From Bombilactobacillus bombi (GTDB lineage: Bacteria; Bacillota; Bacilli; Lactobacillales; Lactobacillaceae), in assembly GCF_003522965.1 (NCBI RefSeq), contig NZ_CP031513.1, positions 806,001 to 870,000 on the forward strand: a DNA stretch of 64,000 bases. Reading direction: 5' to 3'. The notes under the pieces are model-generated. The model saw nothing but the letters and a program-made list of their open reading frames with translations. It was not told where the DNA came from and made no database searches. The position numbers were made by a program, and so were the translations under genes. Within the stretch, counting starts at the first letter, position 1, and each line of letters starts with the position of its first letter. Below, piece after piece: positions 45,522 through 56,278 of the stretch.

Positions 45522-46418
45522 GTGATTAAATTAATTGCTTCTGATATGGATGGCACCTTATTAAATAATAAATCAATTGTATCGCAAGACAATATTGCAG
45601 CTATTGAAGCTGCTCATCGTGCACACATTAAATTCGTCGTTGCCACCGGTCGAGGTTTATCTGAAGCTGCACCTTTAGTACAAGAATTAAATCAACGTCC
45701 CGATTTTATCACCCTCAATGGTGCCCTAGTTTATAATCAACAACTGCAACCAGTTGTTAAACTGCCTATTACTAACGAAGCTTTAACTGCTAGTTTAAAT
45801 ATTCTTGCGCAACATCACCTTTATTATGAAATCGTAACCACTGACGGTATCTATTCTACCAGTAGAATCCAACGAATTCAAAACACAGCTTACTTTTTAA
45901 AAAAATTAAATCCAACTCTATTGTATAAGATGGCAGTCGCACGAGCAACATCTCGCAGTGAATTAATGAATATTACTTACGTCAATAATTTTGCTCCCCT
46001 TTTAAAAAATCCGCAAACTGAAGTGATGAAAATTTTAACATTTAAAGGAAAAAATGCACAAGATTTCAGCGATGCTCGCCAAGAATTACAGAATTTAGAT
46101 GATATCATTGTTACCTCATCATCACCTAACAATATTGAAATTAATAGCCAAAAAGCTCAAAAAGGAATTGCTCTAACTAAATTTGCTGCTGAACAAGGTA
46201 TACAAATGCAAGAAGTCATGGCCATTGGTGATAATCTGAATGATCAATCAATGATTTTAGCAGCAGGAATCGGAGTGGCTATGGATAACGCTATTGAACC
46301 AATTAAAGAAATTGCTCAATATCAAACTAGTGATAATAATCATAATGGAGTCGCTCAGGCCATTTGGCATGCTATTAAATTGAACCGCACCATGGAGAGG
46401 AATGGTAAAAATAATTGA
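45522..46418 (+). CDS. Cof-type HAD-IIB phosphatase
   Basis: A 298-residue phosphatase with motif I ASDMDGTLLNN, motif II in TLNGALVY, and motif IV IGDNLNDQSMILAAG, plus the C2B cap. It is related to, but not the same as, the HAD gene at 23209. The GTG start at 45522 has GAGAGGAG eight bases upstream; a TTG six codons before overlaps that site. The next gene begins inside its stop region. Confidence 0.9.
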   Translation: MIKLIASDMDGTLLNNKSIVSQDNIAAIEAAHRAHIKFVVATGRGLSEAAPLVQELNQRPDFITLNGALVYNQQLQPVVKLPITNEALTASLNILAQHHLYYEIVTTDGIYSTSRIQRIQNTAYFLKKLNPTLLYKMAVARATSRSELMNITYVNNFAPLLKNPQTEVMKILTFKGKNAQDFSDARQELQNLDDIIVTSSSPNNIEINSQKAQKGIALTKFAAEQGIQMQEVMAIGDNLNDQSMILAAGIGVAMDNAIEPIKEIAQYQTSDNNHNGVAQAIWHAIKLNRTMERNGKNN

Positions 46419-46975
46419 TTTTTTATATGCAATTTAATGCTGCTAATATTCCGGGAGTTATTGAGGTTACAAATGTTAAACAAGAACAGCTTTATTATTT
46501 AATAAGAACCCAGCCCCACTGGAAAACTAGCTATAATTTATTAGGCATTAGTCAAGATGTTATTGGTCAGATTAAACAAATATCTTCTAGTAATTGGCCT
46601 AACTTTAAAATAACAATTGGTTCACAAGCAATTACCAATGTTTATCATGTCAGTAATTCACGCCATCAACTAATGATAGCACCTAGTTTGCATTGGATTA
46701 TTAAGGGTAACCTTTTTGAAAATAATTATATTGTCCATAATTTTCATCATAAATTAATAATGACGGTTGATAATATTTATTTTAAAAATGGACATGAAGG
46801 CTACTTGCTCAATATTGAAGACACAGCTGAACCTAAAATTGGCATTTTATTGGCGGCAGTTCTTAATCAAACTAGTCGTAATACTAAAAATAAGCGCTCT
46901 ATTGAGCGCTTAAAAGGTCAACAAATGAAAGTTAGCTTAAAAAGAAATATCGATATGCATTTCAACAAACGCTAA
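46415..46975 (+). CDS. Uncharacterised protein, possibly LURP-one/Tubby-like fold
   Basis: Up to 186 residues, predominantly beta-strand with a short hydrophobic helix near the C terminus (IGILLAAVLNQTS). The YNLLGISQDVIGQIKQ and ILLAAVL patterns recall YxjI/LURP-one-related proteins, but the match is only by eye. The start is a TTG overlapping the HAD stop, or the ATG at 46427; neither has a good ribosome site, so coupling to the HAD gene is likely. The tail is basic. Confidence 0.5.
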   Translation: MIFYMQFNAANIPGVIEVTNVKQEQLYYLIRTQPHWKTSYNLLGISQDVIGQIKQISSSNWPNFKITIGSQAITNVYHVSNSRHQLMIAPSLHWIIKGNLFENNYIVHNFHHKLIMTVDNIYFKNGHEGYLLNIEDTAEPKIGILLAAVLNQTSRNTKNKRSIERLKGQQMKVSLKRNIDMHFNKR

Positions 46976-46991
46976 TTTTCATAATAAAAAA

Positions 46992-47543
46992 TCATAACTT
47001 TTTTTGCATATGATAATATTGATGACTACCAATTGGCATTTCACCTACAATCTCAAATCCCAAATGTTGATAAAGCTTTGAAGCTTTGTTATTTGTAAAA
47101 TCTACATTTAAACCCAAGACAGAAGCATCAAAGAACTGGGGGATTGCTTGAATGAGTTGCGTAGCAATACCCTTTCCTTGATAGTTGGGTGCCACCGCTA
47201 AACAGTCTAAATACCATTCTCCAGGTAAACTCTCTTTATCAGGAAAAAGCTCAAAATTGGCTCCTAAACCATATTCTTGGGCGACAGATTGATAGTATTC
47301 ATCAATTTGTGCTTCCATTTCTGCAGGATATCCCACTAACACCCCTACTACTTGTTGATCAATCTCAGCCACAAGCGTATTTTGATAATTATAATGCGTT
47401 CCCGGCTTATCAAAAGCATCTTCTAGCAAACTTTTAATTTGCTGAGGATGCTTTTGCATTGTCTTTAACTCCATATCGATAAAAATTGGTTCTAAAATCT
47501 TAAAAACTATTGAAGCATCTTTTTTTTGCGCTTGTCTAATCAT
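46992..47543 (-). CDS. GNAT-family N-acetyltransferase
   Basis: A 183-residue acetyltransferase with motif A LDCLAVAPNYQGKGIATQLIQAI (about residues 112-134) and motif B NKASKLYQHLGFEIVGE. The substrate is unknown. It is similar in plan to the GNAT at 14752 but longer at its N terminus (region with DMELKTMQKHPQQ). The ribosome site is AAAGGTGG. No operon partner. Confidence 0.87.
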   Translation of the reverse strand: MIRQAQKKDASIVFKILEPIFIDMELKTMQKHPQQIKSLLEDAFDKPGTHYNYQNTLVAEIDQQVVGVLVGYPAEMEAQIDEYYQSVAQEYGLGANFELFPDKESLPGEWYLDCLAVAPNYQGKGIATQLIQAIPQFFDASVLGLNVDFTNNKASKLYQHLGFEIVGEMPIGSHQYYHMQKKL

Positions 47544-47634
47544 AATCCACCTTTACTAAAATTATTCAAATATAATAGATACTCTAATATAGAATCTATT
47601 TAAAGACAAATTTTTAGTTTGATAATTAGACCAA

Positions 47635-47660
47635 AACAAAAAAGCCGTTACCGGCTTTAA
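47635..47660 (-). terminator. Small terminator downstream of the 28-codon frame
   Basis: Minus strand AAAGCCG-GTAA-CGGCTTT followed by TTTTG. It lies right after the stop of the tiny frame at 47663-47749 and about 120 bases beyond the TetR gene. Confidence 0.75.
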
Positions 47661-47662
47661 TG

Positions 47663-47749
47663 TTATCGTTTGTTGATGTTTTTATTATCATCAAGCTTTC
47701 CTGATGACAATTTAAATAATAACAGTAAAATAATTAAAAATAAAGCCAC
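47663..47749 (-). CDS. Putative tiny hydrophobic peptide (28 aa)
   Basis: A GTG-initiated frame reads VALFLIILLLLFKLSSGKLD followed by DNKNINKR and TAA: a hydrophobic N-terminal helix of about 12 residues and a charged tail. A terminator begins three bases after the stop. Upstream lies a short GTTCC/GGGAC hairpin but no convincing ribosome site. The architecture recalls type I toxin-like or small membrane peptides. It may also be chance, or the 3' region of the TetR transcript. Confidence 0.3.
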   Translation of the reverse strand: MALFLIILLLLFKLSSGKLDDNKNINKR

Positions 47750-47782
47750 ATTTTAGCAAATATGTCCCGCTTTGGGAACTTT

Positions 47783-48343
47783 TTATTGCATTGTATCATT
47801 ATTGAAGTGGAATAAAAACATTTCAAGCCCACAATTTAATTTTTTAATAATAACTTCAGGCTTTGCTTGTAATTGCGAATCAAACCAATCCATCAAATTA
47901 TACAATATCCCAGCTACCATAAAATCCAATTCATATGGATACTTATTAAGGAATATCTTAAAATAAGGACCATAATCTTGTTTATCAATATAGGTCAACA
48001 AAAATTGCTTTAGCATTTCTAATAAATAAAATTGTTGTTTTTGATTAACCAATAATTGATATACATTAAGACAACAAATACGATGATGAACAATATAACT
48101 AATACTGTAATCAATTAGTTGCGGCCAACTATTTAATTTTTGCTGTAGTAATCTCTGCAAATCTTGACGCAACATTTCAAGACACAAATCTTGCATCCCC
48201 GCAGGAAAATTACGATAAATTGTACTACGGCTCATAGCACTATAAGCAGTTAATTCTTTAATAGTTAAATTACAGCCTTGCGGCTGAGATAATAATTCAC
48301 GTAATTTTTGTATTAAATAAGCAGTTGTCGCCACTGTTGTCAT
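47783..48343 (-). CDS. TetR/AcrR-family transcriptional regulator
   Basis: A 186-residue repressor-type protein. The N-terminal helix-turn-helix is LTIKELTAYSAMSRSTIYRNFP (about residues 27-48), with the family's typical YRNF. The ligand domain is rich in leucine, glutamine and tyrosine and ends in FDSQLQAKPEVIIKKLN. The ATG at 48343 uses the GTGAGGA site; the GTG five codons upstream is that site itself. No transporter or oxidoreductase is adjacent, so the target is unknown. Confidence 0.82.
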   Translation of the reverse strand: MTTVATTAYLIQKLRELLSQPQGCNLTIKELTAYSAMSRSTIYRNFPAGMQDLCLEMLRQDLQRLLQQKLNSWPQLIDYSISYIVHHRICCLNVYQLLVNQKQQFYLLEMLKQFLLTYIDKQDYGPYFKIFLNKYPYELDFMVAGILYNLMDWFDSQLQAKPEVIIKKLNCGLEMFLFHFNNDTMQ

Positions 48344-48369
48344 TAAAATCGTCCTCACGTATTTATTAC

Positions 48370-48843
48370 TTAATGCAAAACGTTCTTTAAATTGCGGCGA
48401 ATTTCACGTTCTTGATCGCGCCGTTTCAAAGTTTCCCGCTTGTCATAAAGTTTTTTACCTTCAGCTACTCCTATCAAAACTTTAGCAAAACCATGTTTCA
48501 GATAGACCTTTAAAGGGACAATTGTAATTCCTTTTTTCTGAATTTGATTTGCTATTTTTTTAATCTCTTTTTTGTGTAGAAGCAACTTACGATTACGTAA
48601 AGGATCATGATTGAACTGATTTCCTTGATCATATGGACTAATATGCACATTGGAGAGTAACAATTCGCCATTATGAATTTGCGCAAAACCGTCTTTAATA
48701 TTAATTCTTCCAGCTCGAATTGATTTAATCTCTGTGCCTGTTAAAGCCATTCCCGCTTCATATGTGTCCAAAATATTATAATTATGGCGCGCTTTTTTGT
48801 TAGTAGCCATCACATTAGCCGGTTTTTGGGGGTGTTTTTTCAA
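48370..48843 (-). CDS. smpB: SsrA-binding protein SmpB
   Basis: Binds tmRNA (ssrA, at 27054-27418) and delivers it to stalled ribosomes. The 157 residues contain [36 protein letters not shown], and [18 protein letters not shown] with the basic C-terminal tail. I choose the TTG at 48843 because AAGAAGG lies just upstream; the longer frame has no ribosome site. It follows rnr closely, so RNase R and SmpB, which cooperate in trans-translation, are coexpressed. Confidence 0.94.
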   Translation of the reverse strand: MKKHPQKPANVMATNKKARHNYNILDTYEAGMALTGTEIKSIRAGRINIKDGFAQIHNGELLLSNVHISPYDQGNQFNHDPLRNRKLLLHKKEIKKIANQIQKKGITIVPLKVYLKHGFAKVLIGVAEGKKLYDKRETLKRRDQEREIRRNLKNVLH

Positions 48844-48867
48844 CACAATCACCTTCTTCAAGCGAAA

Positions 48868-51183
48868 TTATGATTTACGCTCATATTTATTGCTTCGATT
48901 ACCTGAATATTTGTGTTTATGATCAGTATTACTATTTTGTCGACGTCGATTGGAAAAACTACGTTTAGCTTCTTGGCGTCTTTGTTTTTCTGCGTCAGCA
49001 CGTTCTTGTTCTTCTGCAGTGAGCACCGGTTCAAAATCTACTTGGCGTTGTTGGGCATCAGCTCGAATTAAGCGTACCTTAATAGGGTCACCCATTGTAT
49101 AGGTTTTATGGGTACTCTTGCCTACCAGGGATAATTCTTTTTCGTGATATTCATAATAATCATCTAACATATTGGATATATGCACTAGACCTTCAACTGT
49201 GTTTTCTAAAGAAACAAACATTCCAAAGCTCATCACAGAATTAATGACTCCATCATATTCTTGACCAACTTTATCCATCATAAATTCTGCTTTTTTCAGA
49301 TCATCAACAGCTCGTTCTACATCAATCGATTTCCGTTCACAAGCTGAAGTATTCACTGCAACCTCAGGTAATTGTTCATCCCATTTATCTTGAATTGGTA
49401 ATTCTGTTCCCTCATCTGCATAACTATGAATCATCCGATGAACCATTAAGTCAGGATAACGTCTAATGGGCGAAGTGAAATGTGTATAATAAGTTGCTGC
49501 CAAGCCAAAATGTCCTAGAGGATCAGGCGAATATTTAGCCTGTTGCAAGCTACGCAATAACATAGTTGTAATAACCGTTTCTTGAGGCTTACCGGCAACT
49601 TTTTCTAAAACTGTTTGAAACATTTTAGGAGTAACATCATTGGCATTACCTGGAACAGATAAACCAAAAGAACTAGCAATTTCAAAAAAGTTTTTTACTT
49701 TATCGCCATCTGGCTGTTCATGAACTCGATACAAGAAAGGCACGTGCATTTTATTATAATGTTCTGCAACAGTTTCATTTGCTGCCAACATAAATGACTC
49801 AATCATTTTTTCTGAAGTTCCGCGTTCACGTAATTTAATATCGAGTGGTTTACCATTCTCATCAACAATAATTTGAGCTTCAGTTTCTTCAAAATCAATG
49901 GCACCTCGTTGGTGACGCATATTAAAGAGAATATCATGCAATTGTGCCATTTCTTCTAACATTGGTACTAACTCTTGATATTTTGTACGTAATTGCTCAT
50001 CGCCGTCTAAGATTTTATTGACATTATTATAGGTTAAACGTGCATGAGAACGAATCACACTTGGATAAATTTCATGGTGCACAACTTTTCCATCAGCATT
50101 AATCTCCATGTCACAAGTTAATGTACACCGATCTTCTCCTGGATTTAGGGAACAAATTCCATTGGACAAGCGAAATGGCAGCATTGGAATCACACGGTCA
50201 ACTAAATAGGTACTTGTGCCCCGTTCATAAGCTTCTTTATCTAACCAACTATCAGGTTTAACATAGTGGGTCACATCAGCAATATGCACCCCTAAATGAT
50301 AATTGCCATTCTCTAATTTCCAAACAGTAACAGCATCATCAAAGTCTTTGGAATCATCACCATCAATTGTGACAACTTGTTGTTTAGTATTGTCGCGCCG
50401 ACCTTGCCAGTCTTGAGGCTGTAACTTATCCGGAATGGTTTGCGCTTCTTGGAGCACTTCTGGTGGAAACTCATCTTTGACATCATTTTGATAAACAATT
50501 GTCATTTCATCTACGCCAGGGGCATTTTTATTGCCTAAAGTCTTCAAAGCAATTCCCATCATACTCCGTGGAAATTGATCATTCGGATAAGATTCAATCT
50601 CTACTTGCACCATATCTCCCATTTGCGGCACAAGACCATTACTTTTAATAAATACCGGATTGTTGGCTAATTTTTTTTCATAGCTGTGAACATAACCAAT
50701 TAATCCTGTTTTTTGGGCTTGAACATCGCTATAAGGCATGAATTCACCCACTAGCTGTTTCACACCATGGTCAATGATTTTAGTAATCTTACCTTCGGCT
50801 CCATTATCGCCCCAAGGATTAGCTGGTTTTATAATTTTAACTTCTACTTCATCATCATTAATTGCATGTAGAGTATTAGGTTTTGCAATAAAAATATCCG
50901 GCTCCTCTTCATCATAGCGCACAAAGCCGAATCCCCGATCATTAGCCCGAAAATTTCCTGTTACAGTCTGATTAATTGGGGCTAACTTAAATTGATTATT
51001 ATTATTGACAGCAATTTTATCTTCGCCTTCTAACACAGCTAAGGCTTTTAAAACCCGATTATACGCTGTCGTTCCATGCAGACGAAGAAAATCTGTAATT
51101 TGTTGAGCTGTATATTTACGTTCTGGATATTGTCGAAAAACTTCAAGAACATCCGAGATTAATTTATTTTTTTCAAATTCCAT
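48868..51183 (-). CDS. rnr: Ribonuclease R
   Basis: A 3'-5' exoribonuclease of 771 residues. An N-terminal helix-turn-helix (about 1-65), cold-shock domains (TGNFRANDRGFGFVR), the RNB catalytic domain with the metal-binding DGDDSKDFDDAV, and a C-terminal S1 domain (GVINSVMSFGMFVSL) are followed by a Lys/Arg-rich tail. It degrades structured RNA, including the faulty mRNA released by tmRNA. It is in the secG-est-rnr-smpB block. Confidence 0.97.
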   Translation of the reverse strand: MEFEKNKLISDVLEVFRQYPERKYTAQQITDFLRLHGTTAYNRVLKALAVLEGEDKIAVNNNNQFKLAPINQTVTGNFRANDRGFGFVRYDEEEPDIFIAKPNTLHAINDDEVEVKIIKPANPWGDNGAEGKITKIIDHGVKQLVGEFMPYSDVQAQKTGLIGYVHSYEKKLANNPVFIKSNGLVPQMGDMVQVEIESYPNDQFPRSMMGIALKTLGNKNAPGVDEMTIVYQNDVKDEFPPEVLQEAQTIPDKLQPQDWQGRRDNTKQQVVTIDGDDSKDFDDAVTVWKLENGNYHLGVHIADVTHYVKPDSWLDKEAYERGTSTYLVDRVIPMLPFRLSNGICSLNPGEDRCTLTCDMEINADGKVVHHEIYPSVIRSHARLTYNNVNKILDGDEQLRTKYQELVPMLEEMAQLHDILFNMRHQRGAIDFEETEAQIIVDENGKPLDIKLRERGTSEKMIESFMLAANETVAEHYNKMHVPFLYRVHEQPDGDKVKNFFEIASSFGLSVPGNANDVTPKMFQTVLEKVAGKPQETVITTMLLRSLQQAKYSPDPLGHFGLAATYYTHFTSPIRRYPDLMVHRMIHSYADEGTELPIQDKWDEQLPEVAVNTSACERKSIDVERAVDDLKKAEFMMDKVGQEYDGVINSVMSFGMFVSLENTVEGLVHISNMLDDYYEYHEKELSLVGKSTHKTYTMGDPIKVRLIRADAQQRQVDFEPVLTAEEQERADAEKQRRQEAKRSFSNRRRQNSNTDHKHKYSGNRSNKYERKS

Positions 51184-51296
51184 TAAGTTTGTTATACTCC
51201 CGTTAATATAATGAATTTTAGATAGTTTTTAACTTTAATAAATACTATTCCAAAGTCAAATTTTTTATTCTTAATACACAGCAAAAACTGTTGTTA

Positions 51297-52040
51297 TTAT
51301 TTCAATTGTTCAAGAAATTTCAGTAAATCTTTCTCTAATTGTGGTCGCGCTGAGTTAACTGTAATTACATGACCTGCATCTTGATATAAATGAAAATCAG
51401 TCTCAGTCGTTAAATGAGACTGTAGCTGTTGGGCTGCTTGATAATTAACCATTTCATCTTTGGTACCATGACCAATGAATACCGGTTGCTTAATTTTGGC
51501 TAACTGTTGCCCTACTTCTAAGGTTGCTTGAGAAATAGAGTCTAAAGCTGGGCCTAATAAGCGCTCAATCGTCCTTTGATGCTGGGCCTGTTGGGCAATA
51601 CTTATTTGCTGCAACTGATCTATTTTTCGTGCATATTCAAAAAATCCCGCACGTACATTAGTAAAATCCTGTGAAAATAATGGTGAACCCAAAACTCCCC
51701 CGCCTTTAATTTGCGGATAAGTTTCTAGAGCTTTTAAAGCAAATATTGAACCTAATGATAACCCAAAAATCGCGGTAACTTTTTTGTTTTGCTGTTGCAC
51801 AAACTCTATTGCCTTTTGCGTATCATTCCACCAAGCAGTCACACTTCCCTTATTCAAAATATCTAAAGGATTATTTGTGCCGTGTCCGCTAAAAAGCGGT
51901 GCATAAACACTAAATTGGGCTTGCTTTAATCTTCTCATAACTGCTCGAAAATCATTAGGTGAACCTGTATACGAATGTAACAAAATAATTGTTTGGGAAT
52001 CCTGATTTATAAATAATGTTTTAGGGGGAACTATTGCCAT
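51297..52040 (-). CDS. est: Carboxylesterase (alpha/beta-hydrolase, Est/YvaK-like)
   Basis: A 247-residue hydrolase. The oxyanion segment is LLHSYTGSPND, the nucleophile elbow GLSLGS, the acid in GHGTKDEMV, and the histidine in DAGHVITV. Family members hydrolyse short-chain esters or act as monoacylglycerol lipases. It is located between secG and rnr as in Bacillus. The start at 52040 has a GTGAGG site. A terminator hairpin lies between secG and this gene. Confidence 0.88.
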   Translation of the reverse strand: MAIVPPKTLFINQDSQTIILLHSYTGSPNDFRAVMRRLKQAQFSVYAPLFSGHGTNNPLDILNKGSVTAWWNDTQKAIEFVQQQNKKVTAIFGLSLGSIFALKALETYPQIKGGGVLGSPLFSQDFTNVRAGFFEYARKIDQLQQISIAQQAQHQRTIERLLGPALDSISQATLEVGQQLAKIKQPVFIGHGTKDEMVNYQAAQQLQSHLTTETDFHLYQDAGHVITVNSARPQLEKDLLKFLEQLK

Positions 52041-52057
52041 TGTAAAAACCTCACAAT

Positions 52058-52092
52058 ACAAAAAAATCCTACTGCAAAAAACAGGAGGATTT
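52058..52092 (-). terminator. Terminator between secG and est
   Basis: Minus strand AAATCCT-CTG / CAG-AGGATTTTTTT hairpin just after the secG stop and directly before the est ribosome site. It should reduce read-through into est-rnr-smpB. Confidence 0.75.
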
Positions 52093-52097
52093 AATTA

Positions 52098-52334
52098 CTA
52101 TTTTGACGATAAGAAAGCCAATGCTAACGCACAAACAAAGAAAATAATTGCTAATACTGTCGTCACTTTTTCCATGAATGCTTCAAAGCCCCGCTTCTTT
52201 TGGGTATTAAATAAATCACCCGCACCGCCAGACAAAGCATTCAAAGCATCTTGTTGTTTTTGTGGTTGCATCATAACGGCAATAACAATCAAAATTGAAT
52301 CAATAATCAGAATATTCATTATTAGATTATACAC
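52098..52334 (-). CDS. secG: Preprotein translocase subunit SecG
   Basis: A 78-residue component of the SecYEG channel with two transmembrane helices (about residues 2-20 and 52-74) and the conserved loop MMQPQKQQDALNALSGG. The GTG at 52334 (MYNLIMNILIID) is the best start, having GGAGG eight bases upstream and matching family N termini; other ATGs give longer or shorter forms. First gene of the block. Confidence 0.92.
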   Translation of the reverse strand: MYNLIMNILIIDSILIVIAVMMQPQKQQDALNALSGGAGDLFNTQKKRGFEAFMEKVTTVLAIIFFVCALALAFLSSK

Positions 52335-52439
52335 GTGTAAAACCTCCGCTACTAGCACTTCTACTAGAATAGCATAAAACAGACTTCTTTACCAGTAAGA
52401 CATGATATAATAGTTAAAATAATCTAAAGAAGACCTGCT

Positions 52440-53056
52440 ATGAATCAAAGACCACAATTTTCTTACAGCTAAATTGTCAAGAATTTCAACAATATTATTG
52501 GTATAAACAAGAACTACAAGAAATTTGCCGCCAGTATCACTTGCCTGTTAATGGTACAAAAGCTGAACTAACACAATACATTTTGCGTTTATTGCAAGGA
52601 GAAAAACCTCAAACCATTAAACCCCTTCGCAATATATCTACTACCTTTTTGCTAACGGCCAACCAAAACTAAACTATTAGCTAGTAATTTTCGTCTTAAT
52701 AACCAAGCGCGTCAATTTTTCGCAAATTATTTTCACAAAGAAAATTTCCACTTCAAAAATCGATGGCGATTAAATTACGGGCTGTTCAACAAAATCAAGA
52801 TCAAAATGCCACCGTCCAAGATTTAGTTGAAGCATACATACATCCTAATACTAGTAAAATAAATAACACTGACGAAGAAAAAACTTATCAATGGAATAAT
52901 TTTGTCAAAGACTTTTGTGCTGATCCTCAAACTGAAAAATTTCCTAATAAACTGAAAACAGCTGCCATTTTATGGAAGCATGTCCGTGATAGTAATTTAC
53001 CAAAAACTTATACTTCGTCGTTATTAACTAAATATGCGCAAGAAATTAATGCTTAA
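52440..53056 (+). pseudogene. Frameshifted SAP/DUF6434-type protein gene
   Basis: The start ATG at 52440 runs into a stop after ten codons. Shifting frame gives a SAP-like stretch (FQQYYWYKQELQEICRQYHL, then PVNGTKAELTQYILRLL). A second frame gives NNQARQFFANYFHKENFHF, and a third gives the open part from 52763 (MAIKLRAVQQ, ending KYAQEINA). In intact relatives these follow one another in a single protein of about 200 residues. At least three frameshifts are therefore needed. The last part alone is open (97 codons). Decay or sequence errors could explain it. Confidence 0.7.
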
Positions 53057-54714
53057 TACACTTTACGTAATTTTTTTAGTAATTGCCATTTATGTTCACT
53101 GACAATCAATACTAAGCCGATAAGACTAAAACAGCTAATTGCTAAAGCCACTTTAGCTAAAATAGTGTATTGGTAGCTAATTTCAATATTATTAACTCCT
53201 GACTGAGTTTGTATTTGCACTGTACCCCGATGAGAACTATGTGCTGGCACTGTAACATTATTAATTGTTGCGTGAACTCCCTTATAAAATAAAATTGGTA
53301 AATCTAGTGTTGCCGATTTTTTATTATAATATTTGACTTGATATATATCCGGTGTCGTTTGATAATTCAACTTAGTTTTAACACCATCAACTAAAAATAG
53401 ATGGTGCTTAATTTGTTTGCTATAAGGCAAACTTTTTTGGGGATAGTAGTCTAACTGATTGAATTCATGAATTTGACGGTTGATATTTTGAGATGTGATT
53501 ATTGCTAAAGGCTGTGTTTGTTGAAACAATTGTTGTGCACTCATATAAACTTGCAACACACAAGCAGTCATTACCGTCAATAAAGTCATTAACTTGACAA
53601 TAGCAGAAAATTTTTGGACGATTTTAACTAAAATATGACTCAAATAAATTGCCAAAAAGAAATTGGCAATATTTAAAAAACGCCACGGAAATTGTAGATA
53701 ATTCAAAGGTGTATTTTGTAAAGATGACCAAGGAAAAATTTTAGTCGATAAAATCACTGCGATAATTGCTTCAATTGCAACAATGCGATAACTAAACTTA
53801 TCTTGCCAAACGAATAAAACAATTAAAATAAGTGCAGCTATTGCAATGATTCCTAAAGAGTAACTGCGAATATCAGTATGCAGAGAATTTTTGAATAACA
53901 AATAAGGGCTTTGGGCAGTTTGGGCTAAATCCAGTAATGCTGGTCGATTAATTTGAAGTGCTCTCTTTTGTTCAATCATTGGAAGAAAAAAGCCAACACT
54001 GGTAATTATCACTAAAACTATTGCTTTTGCTCCATTGACAAGTAGTTCTCCCCAATATTGCCAATGATGTGAAACCTTATTGAACAATATTAAAATGGGC
54101 AATGGCAGCATTATTATAATAACCGTTACGGCAGTTAATGGATGAGTCAAAATAATTAAACTCATTCCTAACGCTAATATTGGCCAACTTTCAAATTCTC
54201 CAGCCAATAATTTAGCTGCTGCATAAAATACCATCGGCATAAAGATATAGGAAAGATACTCAGCAACACCGACACGATAGAAAACACTAGCTAAGCGGAA
54301 GAATGATAATGTGTAAATAATGGCAAACAATAATGACTGTAAGGTATTGTGCGCCCATTTATTCATAAAATAATAAGCGCTGACCATTGTTAAAAAGGTA
54401 ATCAATGTTAAAAAAATCAAAAACCCTAATAATGGTGTTCCGACTAATTTGTAGATTAGATATCCTGGCAAAATGGTTAACCATGGATAAAACATATTAG
54501 TAAAATTACCCACATGATTCCAATAATCAAAATTAGTCGGCGATTCTAAAATATTGCCTAAACTATCAATTCGATTCCAATGAAACAATAAATCATAACT
54601 ATCTAACAAATGAATGGAGCCATGTGGTGCAAATAAAAAAGTATAAAAAATACTAATAATTAAAAAAGTTAGACCAATGATGGTGTACTTGATAATTTTA
54701 TTATGATTAGCCAT
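53053..54714 (-). CDS. Polytopic membrane protein, PTPS-related (GT-C-like)
   Basis: A 553-residue protein with about 11-12 hydrophobic segments. The N-terminal region has DSYDLLFHWNRIDSLGNIL and FTNMFYPWLTILPGYL, the pattern of the 6-pyruvoyl-tetrahydropterin-synthase-related membrane family, which resembles GT-C glycosyltransferases. An extracellular beta-rich domain of about 100 residues lies near the C terminus before a final helix. The function is unknown; a role in surface glycan transfer is a guess. The second of two ATGs has the better spacing to AAGGAG. Confidence 0.7.
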   Translation of the reverse strand: MANHNKIIKYTIIGLTFLIISIFYTFLFAPHGSIHLLDSYDLLFHWNRIDSLGNILESPTNFDYWNHVGNFTNMFYPWLTILPGYLIYKLVGTPLLGFLIFLTLITFLTMVSAYYFMNKWAHNTLQSLLFAIIYTLSFFRLASVFYRVGVAEYLSYIFMPMVFYAAAKLLAGEFESWPILALGMSLIILTHPLTAVTVIIIMLPLPILILFNKVSHHWQYWGELLVNGAKAIVLVIITSVGFFLPMIEQKRALQINRPALLDLAQTAQSPYLLFKNSLHTDIRSYSLGIIAIAALILIVLFVWQDKFSYRIVAIEAIIAVILSTKIFPWSSLQNTPLNYLQFPWRFLNIANFFLAIYLSHILVKIVQKFSAIVKLMTLLTVMTACVLQVYMSAQQLFQQTQPLAIITSQNINRQIHEFNQLDYYPQKSLPYSKQIKHHLFLVDGVKTKLNYQTTPDIYQVKYYNKKSATLDLPILFYKGVHATINNVTVPAHSSHRGTVQIQTQSGVNNIEISYQYTILAKVALAISCFSLIGLVLIVSEHKWQLLKKLRKVY

Positions 54715-54868
54715 CATATCTCCTTTGGTATTTAAAAAATTTATGGTGCAAAACCATTTTATATTACACAGCTTAATCCCTTAATAATTTTCTAAGAGGC
54801 GGTAGTTATCTTGTTGACTTACATAGTATAACATGTTAATAATTTATATTTTAAATCAGATATGTACC

Positions 54869-54905
54869 AAAAAAGCCGATCTCAGTTTCAAGACCGGCTT
54901 TTAAT
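54869..54905 (-). terminator. Terminator of the glycolytic operon (after eno)
   Basis: Minus strand AAAAGCCGGTCT / AGATCGGCTTTTTT hairpin 12 bases beyond the eno stop, with one G-T or mismatch position. Confidence 0.88.
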
Positions 54906-54916
54906 TAGTTTAGAGC

Positions 54917-56212
<1,296 letters not shown>

Positions 56213-56278
56213 TTATAATTCTCCTTTGTTTAAATACGTTCGTTTCAATTTTAACATTTAACCATGTACAAATAAATA

